Shown here: piece by piece, positions 36,538 through 49,344 of the stretch
How the letters are laid out: each line of letters opens with the position of its first letter
How positions within the stretch are numbered: the stretch's first letter is position 1
Origin: Siniperca chuatsi
Taxonomy: Eukaryota; Chordata; Actinopteri; Centrarchiformes; Sinipercidae
DNA length: 64,000 bases
Direction: 5' to 3'
Assembly (NCBI RefSeq): GCF_020085105.1
Contig: NC_058043.1
Span: forward strand, 7,197,667 to 7,261,666
The notes under the pieces: generated by a model
Told to the model about the DNA's origin: nothing
Database searches by the model: none
What the model saw: only the letters and a program-made list of their open reading frames with translations
Program-made: the position numbers and the translations under genes

Positions 36538-39500
36538 ACCCAAATATGACACTTAGCACTTTTCGCTCAAACTGCATCAGTCCTTCTCAGTGACTTTGTC
36601 CACTTCAGCGCTGCACTTCATATCATTTATACTTGAAATTAAATTTTAAGACGCTCCACTGTGTTTTAATTTCAGTTATAAATTATTTCTGCTCTTCCTT
36701 CACATGTCTGAAGCCCACCGGGCTGTTGAAATCGGCTGCAGATTATTAAACTGTACGGGGAAAGAATATTTGTTGTAGCGCTGAGTTTCCAGTCTATGTA
36801 CGGCATACAGGATGGTTTAATATTTTCACTGTTTTTCTGACACCAGTTAAATAGTCTGTGGTTTCATTTAGCTGCATTACATTCATTTTGTAAAGGTTGT
36901 TTTCAGTAAATACTGTGTATCACAGTATAATTTCCTGTTTTTAATGTGAAAGCCAGGTGCATATTCCAGGTACCTTACTTCAAAATTCCCTTAAAACCAT
37001 GTGCACAGTTTATTTATGAACTGACCTGCTGCTGTAGTGTGCCACTGGAATAATTATACATTTTGACAGTGTTTAATTATAATTAATCAATACAAATTAT
37101 AAATGTATTCAAATTGTATTTAAATAATGCATACATAAACTCAAAGTAAAAAAAAATCATCAAAAACACCATTAAATTTGGCAATTAATAATTCTGTATT
37201 GTCTTTAATGAATGAATCAATAACTGAATTTTAAAATAACTGACAAAGGCTTTTAATTTTAATTTTAATTATTCCTTTTACTAATGTGTTTGCCTATTCC
37301 GTCTCACAGTTCATTTGTCTCTATGGCTTTAACATTTAGTGTTTCTTACCAAAACACATTGTGTGTATCCTTGAGAGGCAACAGGGCTCTGATTGGTCAG
37401 ACTCCTGTCAACGCTGGCCAATCAGAGTTGCTGCTGCTGTGTGAGTTTAATTGTATTTTTAGGTGGCACACTGCTGACACCTTGTTTAAAAAAATAAAGG
37501 TAACTGTAAAATTACATCAATGTACTGATTATTATTATTAAACAGTCTAATTGTTTGGCACACTCCAGACTCCACAGTACCAGTACCTGCTGTATATTAA
37601 CTGAGAACATATCCACAAATAAACATTAATATTTAATCAGATACAAACTTACTTTACTTCTTTTTGCACTAATCAATATTTTTGATATTAGCAATGGAGC
37701 AACTGACTGTAATGGTAAAGTGTCCGGTAGTCGCGGATGCAAAGCCTATTCTCACTCTACAGAGCTTTTTAGTCTCTTTTACCTCCTAGTTTTGGTTTGT
37801 TAAAGAGAAGCTGGTGAAGAAAGAGGAACGTCTAAAGAGACACATTTTATCAGCAGTTGGTGGAGACCAAACCTGAGCTAAAAGGAGAGTGAATATTGGA
37901 CTAAGATTCATCTGGTGGACACAAACACAACTACAATGGGAAGATAATGTTGCTCTGTATGTCGGAGGTTGTGTTTTCAGCTGCTGCTCCGAAGTGGTCA
38001 AAACCTCAACTAATGCAGCTTTGTTTAAAAAACTATCCATATAACTGTGTCAAATTTAGGGCTCAAGCAGAGCCTGTTCAGCAGAAGTTCAGATTTACTC
38101 ACATCTCTGACAGGTCGAGGTTCTTCAGGTCCGTCATCGGCTGTTCTCTGATCAGCTGCTTCCGACTCCTGATGATTGTGACCTGATAACAACTTAACAT
38201 TTCAATACATATTCTGATCTGTATGTGACATGAATGCAAAATAATAAGAGTATGTCCGCTTACCAGAGCATTCAGCCTGATTCTTCTGTACTTTATTAAC
38301 CTTCATCCAGGGATGTAAGCATGACTTTAGAAATACTGAGGTTAAATTATATTACTGATTAATTCCTTAATTAAAAACTCTTCAGGGATTCAAAATCTTG
38401 GGACCTCAAAAGTTATTACAGACTCAGCCAGTTTCCCCAGTATCTCTCAAACTGGAACAATGATTGCCCAGTTTATAATTTATGCATAAAAATAATCCAA
38501 TTCAGAATATAGAGCGTGACAGGTGTCATGGAGGAAAAAACAAGCTAATTCGTGAAAATGTGTGTGGACAAAATAGAATATAATTTGACAGCAGTGCAAA
38601 CTGCAGCCTCAGAAATGATCATAAAGTTTAATCAACACCTCTTAAAAACTAAATTATAACCTTCATGAAGGGAGGATTTATTGCAGGACTGTTGTATTAG
38701 ACCGCATTAGTTTTAGCTGGGTGTACCTAATAAACTGGCAACTGTGTTTAATGTTTGTCAACAATAACACAATGTTGTTTAAGCCAAACATATTCAGTCT
38801 GCTATCACAAACATTCACATCGGAGTTATCAGTTACAGTAAAATGTGCCAAAGGTTGGGTGGGCATTCATGTGGAAGCCCAGTTCCTGTCAAACGTCGTC
38901 ATGTTATCTTTGACATCCCAGACAATTTATTAGCTGGTGGACTCGACAGTTTCTCTCTCCATGATACCTGCCGCACTCCGTACACTCATGAGATCATTTG
39001 TAAAACCAGTTCAACACCTGTTCAATTAAAATCCCACACAGACGGAAGCAAATTCATGACAAGTTTTAATTATCTCATAAAACTATGACATTTCTATGCG
39101 AAGCGAACATTTTAAAAGATTCACTCCTCAATTTTGTTCAAGCGCCCCCAACTGGTGATGTTTGGGGATTTTTTGGGACGCTAACACAAAATGAGGGAGA
39201 GCGTCTATTAAACACTGAGACTCAGATTTCACAGGCATCAACTTTGGCAAACTGATTTAATATTATTTAGACTTTTATCGACCCATGGAAACCCCGATTA
39301 TGCACAAAATATATCCTCCACTGCTTCATTGTGATGTTAACTTCTGTCTGTACTGATACAAGTGATCAATGTATAATAATATTACAACATTATTATTAAA
39401 ATGTATGGCTTGAACATACATACAATCATAACAATAAATAACGACACTGAAATTAGTGAAGCAGTCATCGGAGTCTGATAACCGTCACGAAGGATGAAAA

Positions 39501-41679
39501 TAAACGTTAAGAGTTGTAACTGGCTGTTAAAGGGTCAGTTCACCCAAATTACAAACATACATACTCTCTCCCCTCTAGTATTATTATATTATCTCTCCGG
39601 TCAGATACTTTTGGTGTTATTTGTCCAGGTTTTGAGATACCTGTCTCTGAGACTTATGCCTTAATACAACAGAGGTGAAAGGAATTTAATTCAACAGGAA
39701 CAGTGTCCCAGTTATTCTGAATAACCCACAGATGGTTTTCACTGGGCTTCTTCTGTGGTAGAAACTTTTTCCAATGAAAACCGTTGATGTGTTCAAGGTT
39801 TGAACGATTACAAAGCACAGTTTTTAAGTCGCAAGAGCTACAATTATTAGATCAAAGAGCTGCTGAGCTTACTCGAGGTTAAGTCTCCAACAGCAACTGA
39901 GCTGGTGAATTTACTCAGCTGTAGTCGGTTACGTTAATCCAGAAATGAAATTCTCAGCTGATGTCTGTACAATTTACAACAACAACTCTGTGGACTGCTG
40001 CTGAAACACCAGAGAGGCTCTACATAAATTATCTTGGTGTTCACGTCAGTAGTTGAGTAAATGACAGTGAGCGGTATTTAAAATCTCACAGATAAAAATC
40101 AATAAATATAAAGCTGCTTTTGAATGTCACAATTATTTTTGGAAATTATTGGGTAGCAAAATCAAGTACAGGCACTAATATAATATCTCAAACGTGAGCT
40201 ATATTAATGATTTCTCTGTAGAAGTGATCTTTTCCCAAAAAATGAACCTAGAGGTCATCAACAAGCAGCATATCATTTAGAATCTGTTTTCTTTTTATGT
40301 AGGAATAAGTTTGATTATGTTTGGTAAATACTTATCTTGTTTAATAATATGTAGACAACAAAACAGGCCTGGAGATTAACTTACAGAAAATATATATATA
40401 TATATCTAATGTCAGAAAAATTGGAATTAAGTTCCAATGAAAACTGCAGACAGTGTGTTCTAGATACCAGAGATGAGTAAGAAAATGGTGTTTTTTGTAA
40501 CTTGGGTGAACTGGCCCTTTGACATCGAGCAAAGTACCAGATGAAGCGCAGAAGGTGACGCTGCCGCTGCGTCTCACAACTTCAGGAGGTAGTGAACGTC
40601 CAGCAAGTCCAGACACCAAAATCATTCAATTCCTAGAAAGTTCCCAGAATGCACTGCAAAAAGAAAAGAGTGCTCAATGACTGGATGAACATATCAGCCA
40701 GAGCTGGATTAACGAGGGGTCTGGGGCTAAAATATAAAAAGGTCCTTATTGAGCTCCCTGTGTTCCCAAACTTAGTTTGGTTATAAATTGATTAAATTCA
40801 AGAAGAATATGCACCAGGTGCCCTCATAATCAGACTGAATGTCCGCTCCTTCTGTCTGACATGGTGTTTATGTTAGCTGTTTTCTGTTTGGGAGGGATGT
40901 TTATTTTTAGTTTTAACCAATCAGCAGTGACTGAAAATGATGTTGATTGGACGGATTCATCAGTCAACACAGGAGTGAAAGTTTGACATGTTCATTGAAG
41001 AAATGTTGAGATTTAAGACTTACGTCAACCTGTACAGCTGCAAACATTTCATCCACACCTGAAGACATTTTACTAAAAAGATGACGTCCCTATTCTTAAT
41101 CCCACCTATGAAGCTCTGATTGACCAGTAACCAAAGAAAACCGCCATCAGTGAGCACAACACAAGTCCCATGTTTGAATCACCGAAAAAATCTGAAATGT
41201 GGGCCGTGATTCAGAGGTCTGGAACTAGATCAACGGTGTTTCGCTACCTTCTGAAAGAGAGACACACCCAATGATATATTTTTTTAATTGCTAGATATCT
41301 GCTTGAAGCTATGGCACAAGCACAGCACATCCACAACATCTGAGAGCTGCAGGGAGTTGATGATCTGCTGTTATACGAGGACAAAGTCAAAAAGTACATT
41401 TCTTCAATCCTCTGACCTCGACCCTTGAAACCTGCAGGAGATCCCCTTTTTCCAAACTGAAGTCATGTGTGCAGTGGTTTCCAGTTCTCTGAGGACACTG
41501 GGAGGATTGTCAGACAGGCAGGGCGTCAGAAAAAAGACCAGAGGGTTATAAGGCATCAGTGGGCGGGGCCACAGAAAGGCCGACGAGCTCCAAAAACGCC
41601 TCAGCAGGAAGTCAAAACATTCACAGCCGATCTGCACGTAACAGCCCAGTCCTGAACTCGGTCCTCCTTCACATGAAGG
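36538..41679. other. Region between the converging dram2 and C6orf89-like genes
   Basis: About 5.1 kb without a supported gene. 37040-37280 is strongly AT-rich. 38690-38735 ends in 'gtgtacctaataaactggc', the tail of a common fish repeat. 39528-40521 looks like one more member of the AAAGGGTCAGTTCACCC family, with ends TTAAAGGGTCAGTTCACCC and 'gggtgaactggccctttga' and degenerate DNA between. Both 3'UTRs end somewhere here. Confidence 0.35.
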
Positions 41680-44600
41680 TTAAAAGGCTGATCCATCACA
41701 GATGATGTTCTGGCCTCGGCCGGGGAACAGCTCCATCTGCCAGTACCGAGGGTCAGCGTACACTGCACAAAGGTCAAGGGGATCAACTATCAACTGTGTG
41801 TGTTCACAGCGGACAGACTATGGAGGTACAGTTCAAGCAGTGGCAGTATATCAGTTAAATCCCGTTACTCTCACTGTAGACATTGTCACACCGTTTGCTT
41901 TGTTTGAAGCCTGAGATAAAGCAGTTGTAATTGAGTAGAAAATATTCTCTGTTTGACGTGTTACTGTTAATAAAGTTAATAAAGCTGACAGTAAAAGTCA
42001 GATGATTGAAGCTGGATTTTCATCAGATGAGAGCATTTTGCTGTCTGGATTGTGAAGGACAGTGAGACAAGACTGTCCAGAGAGTTTGGTGTGTGTGTGT
42101 TGTACATTGTACGACAGTGTTGCTGATTTGTGAACATATCGACTATCAGCAACTGAAGAGACGATCAGCTTGTTGACACCTCTAGCAATTTAGCACAATT
42201 TATGTTTAATTTTTTATTGGGCAAAACATATTGATGAATTGTAAGGCTGCAACTAACGATTATTTTCATTGTCGATTAATCTGATTATTATTTTCTCGAT
42301 TAACCGATTAGTTGTTTGGTCTATAAAATGATTTTTTAAAAATGTCGATCAGTGTTTCGCAAGATGTCCTCAAATGTCTTGTTTTGTCCACAACCCAAAG
42401 ATATTCAGTTTACTGTTGTGGAGGAGTAAAGAAACCAGAAAATATTTAAGAAGCATTAAATATTCATTAAATATTAACATTTAAGAAGCTGGAATCAGAG
42501 AATTTTGACTATTACTCAATTACTCAAACCGATTAATCAATTATCAAAATAGTTGCAGATTAACTTAATAGTTGAAAACTAATCGATTAATCGTTGCAGC
42601 TCTAATAAATTGTATAAAAATCCACAAGTAATATTCTTATAAATAATTTGTGCACACAAGATTAAAAAAAGAATATCCATATAAAACGTGTGCACACAAG
42701 ATAACTTATGAGCGAAATCTTTTTAAATCTGGTGCACAAATAATTATTTTGTGTGCATAAGATTATATAGTGTGCACACAAATTATAATTTCTGTGCAAG
42801 ATAATAATAACATTTATCTATTTATTTTATTGGGAGGTGGGGCAAATTTATGTTTTATACAGATTTTATACAGACCAAAGTTTATTTGTACTGTCTGATG
42901 TCATTTTTTTTCACGTTAAATGTGTTTGTGGATAAAAACAGGTGTGGCAGGTGTTACCCATGTCTCCACGTGTCAGCCACAGGTTGAAGGAGCTGCAGTG
43001 TTTCTGACAGCGTTGAACAGGCAGAACGCGAACTGTTGGTAGCCCCTCGCCCACCACCAGCCAGCCAAACACCCCGACACCCTGAAACACAGACAGCAAC
43101 TCACAGTTAGAAGAAGCCGAGGGTTTATTTGTGGTGAATGATGAAGGGCTGCAAACACCACTGAAGGTCAAGACTCTGCTACAAAACACGCTCATTAACA
43201 ACTGCACGATTGTACTGATCCAGCCTTCTTTTCCACCAATCTGCACTTTCAACTGCATAAATAATAAGAACAAAAACTGTATCTTTTAAGGTGGGGGCAA
43301 ATCTATGACACCAGCAGCTGTCATGGAGAGAAAAAAACAAAAACTACATAACTAAAATCGAGAGAAAATGTATTCATTCATGCACACGGTATTAACAGAT
43401 AACATCATTAAACAATATTGCTGACATTTAAACATGTTTAAGGCAAAATCTAAAAATAGTTTTATCCACGAATCTCCATCCAAAATCAAAACAAAACTGC
43501 ATTAAATTCAAGTGGATTTTCATTTTCTCCACAACTCCTGTTGGTATTCATACAGATTTGTTTTTTTATATATAAAATCAAACAGCACAAATGATTTCTG
43601 TTTCTGGCAAACACTTACAGTCCAATATGGCACTTTCAAAATCAACATATTACATTTGGCTATTTGACAACCACAGATCCGACCCAAATTCTGTGCTGAA
43701 TTCTGAGAAAAATCAACACAGCTTATGCATCTTCAACTGTAAACAAAGACACTTTTTACTTAGATTTCCTCATTTTGTTTGGTTTTGTGGGGTCTGTGGT
43801 AAAGTTTTGAGTGTGTCTAGTTGTACACACAGAACTGGACTGAACAAAACTGAGTGTAATAAAAAACAGAGGGCACTGACATAATTCTGACATCCAGGAA
43901 TACAGAGGCGATCGCCACAAGCCAAGGCTGGTTATTTATGCATGTCTGCAATATCAGACTTCACTACATCAATACACAAATATTATGCCTTATATTCTTA
44001 AAGAAAATTTCTGGTTTATTACAAGATGGTTCTTACTTTAGTAGTTTTGTCCATCACTAACTATAACACTGTATTCCTGTTTAGTCCTCCAGACATGTGA
44101 ACTCACCTTGCTCTGGGAGTTTGTGCTGTGGGTGACCAAGCAGCGCTGCACGATGGTCCCAGCACTGTCCAACAGGGGGCAGAGCTCAGCCTTCGGGAAG
44201 AGCCACCTCAACACCTTCTCCCTGGTCCCAGAGCTGAACCTCCTACACAGACAACACAACACACAGCCAATCACCAGATATTGGTCTTATTAAGGTGGTT
44301 GGTTATAGGTCAAACGTCACGGTTTTCTGTTCTGCTTTGTTCATTTACAGCGGTAAGCAAGTGATGCGTGCAGCTACAGCCGATACTTCCTGCATATGCT
44401 TCACAATAAATGCGTTTTAATGCGAAGGCAGTGGTAGGCCTTTACTGTGAAGTGTGTTGACTATGACTTTGGGTTAGCTAATGTTATCAAAAATGTACTC
44501 CATATAGTTTTTCTAACAGTAGATATGGACACGGACAGATTACATTTTCACAGGTCCAAAATGTTCAGTCCAGTTTTCACATCCTGCACCAACAATAAAG

Positions 44601-46350
44601 ATTCTGCAACCAACTGGACGATAGACAGACAGAAGATAACAATTTTCAAATGTAAATCGGTGTATCAAATGCCAAAAATGTATTGTCAATTAAAAGCATA
44701 AAACACAATTCAGATCCACTTGGGTATTAGACATATTGACACACAGACCCAAGACCCGTGGCAGTAAAACAACACCAGAGACAAACCGGGTGTAGGGCAC
44801 GCACATCCAAAAAACTTCTACAGGTGCTGGATCAAAAAGCAAACTGAAGGAAAGAATCAGACAAAAGATCCACACACTGTACTAATAGCTCCCAGCAACT
44901 GTAATTTAACAGAGCAACATTTTGATAAAACAAGCTAAAACAAGACCAGACCTGAGCAGACTGAGTATAATTTTGACCGAGTCCGACTTGGGTCCCAGGT
45001 CAGGTCCCGTGAAGACCTGTACTTTAAACAGAAATGTGTACCAGAGCAGAGTGAAGTTGGCGGGTCCTTGGGGGAGGCCGAGGTTGTGGTTCTGCAGACC
45101 GTCGTCCTCCTCCAGCAGAATGGACATGGAGCCTGAATGGGCCAAATACAGCTCCTCAAGCTGCTGCCGCTGGACACTGAGGGACTCCCCACCCTGCAGA
45201 GACCAGTATGAACAAACAGGAAATGGCTGGATGGGGGACATTTATCACACATTACTGCTCAATATGTCTTTGTTGTGAGGTAAGGTGCAAACAGATTTGA
45301 AAAGTCTAACAATTTAATTGTGATCACAGTAAAATCAGACGTGACACCAACTGTGACGATTCTCTCTTCAGCAACTTTCAAGTCTGCAAATTAATTAAAG
45401 AAATGAAGTGAAACAAACAGCTGCTCAGAAATCTAATGCGCCACACTGAGGTTTAGAAAGCGCCTGGCAGTAATGTGAATGTTCAATCTTCTTCTGATTC
45501 TGGACAAAGAAATGCATTTCATAAAATGTGGCACTGTTCCTTTAAAAGTTTCTACTGATTTTGTCCAGTCTACACTGACATCAAACATTCACATAAAAAA
45601 AAGGTTGATAAAACACAAGTTTAAATCAGGTAGGGATGAATTCAGTAACCATGGTGGCGAATTTAAGCATTCTGAATTCACTACAGCTCTGAATCACTCT
45701 TCTCACCGTCTTCTTCTCCACAGCAACAGCTGCTGAGAATAACAGGTATCATGGTAATAGAGCCATCCGCCAAACTCACAGAAAAAACCTGATTTGTCAG
45801 AAACAATGTATAAATAATTCAAACTGATGGTCAGAACATCAACATATAGTATCTTTACATTATCCAGGAGAATCCTGTGTTTCTATGTTGAAGAACATTG
45901 AAAGAAAACTTTGAAATGGGACCCATCAGATGGCCAACCCCGGTCGTGTTGACCTCTGACCTTCAGCAGGACGAGCTGTGGCCCCCGTCGGAGAGCCACA
46001 GTCCCTCTGAGGCTCTCTGGGACTTCCAGCACCGAGGAGATCTCTGCACAGCTCGAACAGTTGACCAGATTCTGCCTGAGAGAGCCGGCACTCCACCATT
46101 CATGGAAACCTGCAGCGCGCGCACACACACACACACACACACACATTTACTATAAACAAACATGTCAAATACAACTATTTTTCTTCCAGAAACAGATGTT
46201 GGAAAAGCGTGGGTTGTTTGATGCTGAGGGGGAGCTTTGAGTTTGAACTACTCCTATACTTTGGTGATACGGTGCTTTGTGTTAGTAAGAGACCATTAAA
46301 TGTTTTTTGACCCTTTAGATACCCAGTCATTTCTCATTAGTGAAAAACTA

Positions 46351-46392
<42 letters not shown>

Positions 46393-47434
46393 AGGAATTA
46401 GAAACAGAAAGAGACACAGAGTGATCATACTTCAGACCTTGCAGGTTGTACTTCTTGGCGATGGGCAGGGACAGCAGTCGGACGTGGCTGAGGGGGGACG
46501 ACCAGTTGTAACAGCCCAGGTTGACCAGACCCAGCTGGGGGCCACTCTGGCGGTAGGTGAAGGCCAGCACCACCACCAGCAGGAAGCCCACTGCCACCAC
46601 AAACTGCAGAGACAACAGGGACATTACCAACACTGAGAGCTGTATCCTTTCCAGGGCACACAAAGCATGAACCTTTACACTCTGTATATTCTCCAACAGC
46701 CAAGTGATTTATTTTACAGCAAGTGACCAAAATAATCTGTATTTTCTAGAAAGTAAATTTCTCTATCGTTGAATCTGTATCAATTTTTAGTCGCTGTAAT
46801 TGTCCCTCCTGTCCATTTTGGCCATGACACGATCACTTCCTAACACAACTCTAATATCAGCAGTCTGAGTTAGACAAATCAAGTGGATATCTATATAAAA
46901 TTATAGTCTTTTTAGTACTAAATTCCTGTAATGCTTTCGTGCTGAGCTGCAGTGAAATAATAATAGTAATAGTAAAAAAAGAGAGAATTTCCACAATGAA
47001 AACACAACTTCTATAAAAGGGTCCTGCAGTGGTTAGGGGCTATTACGATCTATGATAAACACTAAAAAAACCTAAACAAATCTAATTAACAATAACAAAC
47101 TGAGAAAAATCAAACAAATCCTCATATTTAAGAGGCTGTAACCTGCATGTTTAGTACTTTTACCTAGGACTTCAGTGATTCATCGATTATATTTTGTGTC
47201 ATCCAGAAGTTTTAGCAGTGTAATATTTGCATTGGCAGGCCTGACCTTTATGGTGGCTCTCAGGATGGGGAACTGGGGAGGCTCTCTCCTGGGCTCGTTG
47301 GTCTCCAGGACCTGCCTGATGAACCTCTCAATCTCCCTCTCCGACATGCCGTAGCGGTAGCCAGACTGCCGGAGGATGTCGATGCTCTCAGACAGTTTGT
47401 CGTAGATACACGGCTCACTCACCGTCGTTCCCAT
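41680..47434 (-). CDS. c6orf89: C6orf89/BRAP family type II membrane protein
   Basis: Coding exons in transcript order: 47434-47246, 46603-46438, 46109-45961, 45193-45042, 44242-44107, 43081-42958 and 41762-41680 (332 aa; human C6orf89 about 350). All phases fit. Shared with human: CIYDKLSESIDILRQSG..GMSE..IE.FIRQ.LE.NEP, HVRLLSLPIAKKY, the WW...NCSSCAE block, Q-R-C-Q-K-H-C, and a terminal Y-W...ICDGSAF. A short cytoplasmic N-terminus precedes one membrane helix (residues 64-80, FVVAVGFLLVVVLAFTY), with the rest lumenal. The human protein is Golgi-localised, reported to interact with bombesin receptor subtype 3 and to affect histone deacetylase activity; its mechanism is unclear. I chose MGTT as start because it is the first ATG in frame after the acceptor near 47518. 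The last exon is only 83 nt and lies 1.2 kb from exon 6. Divergence from human leaves room for a paralog. Confidence 0.88.
42245..42604 (+). mobile_element. Complete GCTGCAACTAACGATTA-family MITE in intron 6
   Basis: It begins GGCTGCAACTAACGATTATT and ends 'gattaatcgttgcagctct', a good inverted pair. The interior has 'cgattaatctgattatt', 'tgtcttgttttgtcca' and 'agctggaatcagagaat'. It is the best-preserved copy in the window and lies between the last two exons of the C6orf89-like gene. Confidence 0.65.
42645..42820. repeat. Cluster of palindromic GTGCACAC units
   Basis: At least five imperfect copies of 'gtgtgcacacaagat' or its inverse occur in 175 bases ('tttgtgcacacaagatt', 'cgtgtgcacacaagata', 'gtgtgcataagatt', 'gtgtgcacacaaatt', 'ctgtgcaagata'). 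Each is itself near-palindromic. Confidence 0.55.
46122..46145 (+). repeat. (CA)n tract at a splice acceptor
   Basis: Read on the minus strand, this is the (TG)n tract directly upstream of the exon 3 acceptor (CTGCAG at 46115-46110) of the C6orf89-like gene. Confidence 0.85.
46352..46391 (+). repeat. (TG)n microsatellite
   Basis: About 19 TG units in intron 2 of the C6orf89-like gene, 47 bases beyond the exon 2 donor on the minus strand. Confidence 0.9.
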
Positions 47435-47917
47435 GATGGCAGCAGTGACGGCGGATTCTCGGTTAAACACGTCGATCTTCAGCTGCTGCGGGCTCCAGGA
47501 GCATGGTGTCACCTATGAAGTCATCCGAAATGTTAACTGCCACTTCATAACTTTCAAAACCAGCTAGCTATCATAACTTACACGATTAAAAAGGTGTTGA
47601 TGTCATGTAAATTATTATATGCAAGCTAAATGTGGTTGTAGGTCGCCGTGAGTCTCAGTATGTGCTGTTCTCTCTTGCATGGAGACAATGGGCCTTATGC
47701 AAGAGCCACTCATAGGAATGGATTAGGTCTCAAGTGGTAAGTATGAGTTATTTAACAGAATTTGTGGCATTCTCCAATTTTCTTGTAGTTTTCATAAGTG
47801 GTCCAGACCTGTTGTATGAGGCATGTACGAATACCTCTCTCTACAGTTTAACTGAAGAATTATTATGCCTTTATCTGAATGAATTTGGAGTTTATACATG
47901 ATGCAAATCAACTAAAC

Positions 47918-47956
<39 letters not shown>

Positions 47957-47958
<2 letters not shown>

Positions 47959-48605
47959 ACCGCACCAGACAAGACCCAAGGTGTAGGCTGTGCAAAGAGG
48001 CCCTGAGACAATCCAGCACATAACTGCAGGGTGTAAGATGCTGGCAGGAAAAGCATACATGGAGCGCCATAACCAAGTAGCTGGCATAGTGTACAGGAAC
48101 ATCTGCACTGAGTATGGACTGGAAACCCCGAGGTCAAAGTGGGAAACACCTCCAAAGGTGGTAGAGAATGACCGAGCCAAGATCCTGTGGGACTTCCAGA
48201 TCCAGACTGACAGAATGGTAATGGCGAACCAGCCTGACATCGTGGTGGTTGACAAACAACAGAGGAAAGCCGTTGTGGTTGACGTGGCGATACCAAGCGA
48301 TGGCAACATCAGGAAAAAGGAACATGAGAAACTAGAGAAGTACCAAGGGCTAAGAGAAGAGCTGGAGAAGGCCTGGAAGGTGAAGGCAACAGTGGTACCC
48401 GTGGTCATTGGAGCACTCGGGGCAGTGACCCCCAAACTGGAGGAGTGGCTACAGCAGATCCCTGGAAGAACACCAGACATCTCGGTCCAGAAGAGCGCAG
48501 TACTGGGAACAGCAAAAATACTGCGCAGAACCCTCAAGCTCCCAGGCCTCTGGTAGAGGACCCGAGCTCGAAGGATGAGACCACCCGCGGGGGGTGAAGG
48601 ACAAA
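47957..48605 (+). mobile_element. 5'-truncated RLE-type LINE (R4/Dong/Rex6-like) 3' end
   Basis: The fragment encodes the C-terminus of a site-preferring non-LTR retrotransposon. A zinc-knuckle CRLC...H....C is followed by a restriction-like endonuclease core (QPD at about 48231-48239, then VVVDVAIPSD), closing with ...TLKLPGLW and a stop at 48554-48556. The CCHC plus PD...D arrangement is that of R2/R4/Dong/NeSL-type LINEs. One base is missing inside the zinc knuckle ('aaagaggccctgag', where GCCCCTGAG would be expected), so CRLCKEA and PETIQH lie in different frames; the remaining ~188 codons are open. The 3'UTR is about 45 bases. Both sides are (TA)n (47920-47956, 48617-48644), in line with the microsatellite targets of R4/Dong elements. 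It lies in the 5'UTR intron of the C6orf89-like gene, opposite strand. The clade is inferred. Confidence 0.8.
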
Positions 48606-48613
48606 TTTTTTTT

Positions 48614-48652
<39 letters not shown>

Positions 48653-49145
48653 TACATATATTTCTGTTCACCAGATCAGATTAGAAATAGGATAACACAA
48701 GCATAAGCATTACGTGTCTTTTTACATATACAGTAGTATATACTTGTTTTCAGACACCAGAACAGCCACGATACATACATTTAGTTCCACAACTATTTAT
48801 CTGCAGAAATATAAATCTGCAAAATACAGCATAACGAACTCTCAGGTGTCCACATAGAGACAATAACTCCCAGGTGCCTACATGTAAAGTAATTATCGGA
48901 CTCAGCAAAGGAAGCTAGTTTTATCCTCGTCATGCCTAATTAAGTAACGTTAGTAAACATAATAATCGGCATTATCATTAACGCTATATGATTTAACGTT
49001 AGCGAAGGTAAAAACTTCCTGGCTAACTTTCCACCGCAGAGCTACCGTGATCAACTGACATGTTAGCTTGTGCTTGCTAGCCTTGGTTAACACTTTGTTT
49101 ACGTCACTTAAAGAAAACCACAAATTAAAAAAATTAAAGGCTCAC

Positions 49146-49290
49146 CTTAAAGTGACATCCACCGCCGTAGTAGGAGTATTTCCTTTCTCACGTTATGTTC
49201 GAAAATAAATATATTTTTCTTTTAAATCATGGCTTGCTAGCTAATGAGCATAGCTACCGCAAACAGCCCGAATACACTCTTCTTCTGCTG
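49146..49290 (-). other. c6orf89: Probable non-coding exon 1 of the C6orf89-like gene
   Basis: On the minus strand, CACTTTAAG|GTGAGCC gives a consensus donor at 49146/49145, and the coding exon has an acceptor near 47518. The 5' limit is a guess; a CTT/CTG-rich run (49277-49341) lies at its upstream side. Confidence 0.45.
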
Positions 49291-49341
49291 CTTCTGCTTC
49301 TTCTTCTGCTGCCTCTTTCTCCTCTTCTTCTTCTTCTTCTT
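49277..49341 (+). repeat. CTT/CTG-rich simple repeat
   Basis: Imperfect trinucleotide run 'cttcttctgctgcttctgc...cttcttcttcttcttct' near the presumed start of the C6orf89-like transcript. Confidence 0.8.
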
Positions 49342-49344
49342 CTG

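Noticed and set aside
37284-39088. Open frames between dram2 and the C6orf89-like gene
   Set aside because: Short, unsupported by motifs, and lying in repeat-like AT-rich sequence.
47435-47512. Upstream extension of the C6orf89-like frame to 47512
   Set aside because: That frame starts at GTG next to the splice acceptor near 47518; the first ATG in frame is MGTT at 47434, matching the short N-terminus of the family.
47917-48657. Longest open frame in the window (246 codons, minus strand)
   Set aside because: It is antisense to the LINE fragment and is padded by (TA)n translated as Tyr-Ile repeats.
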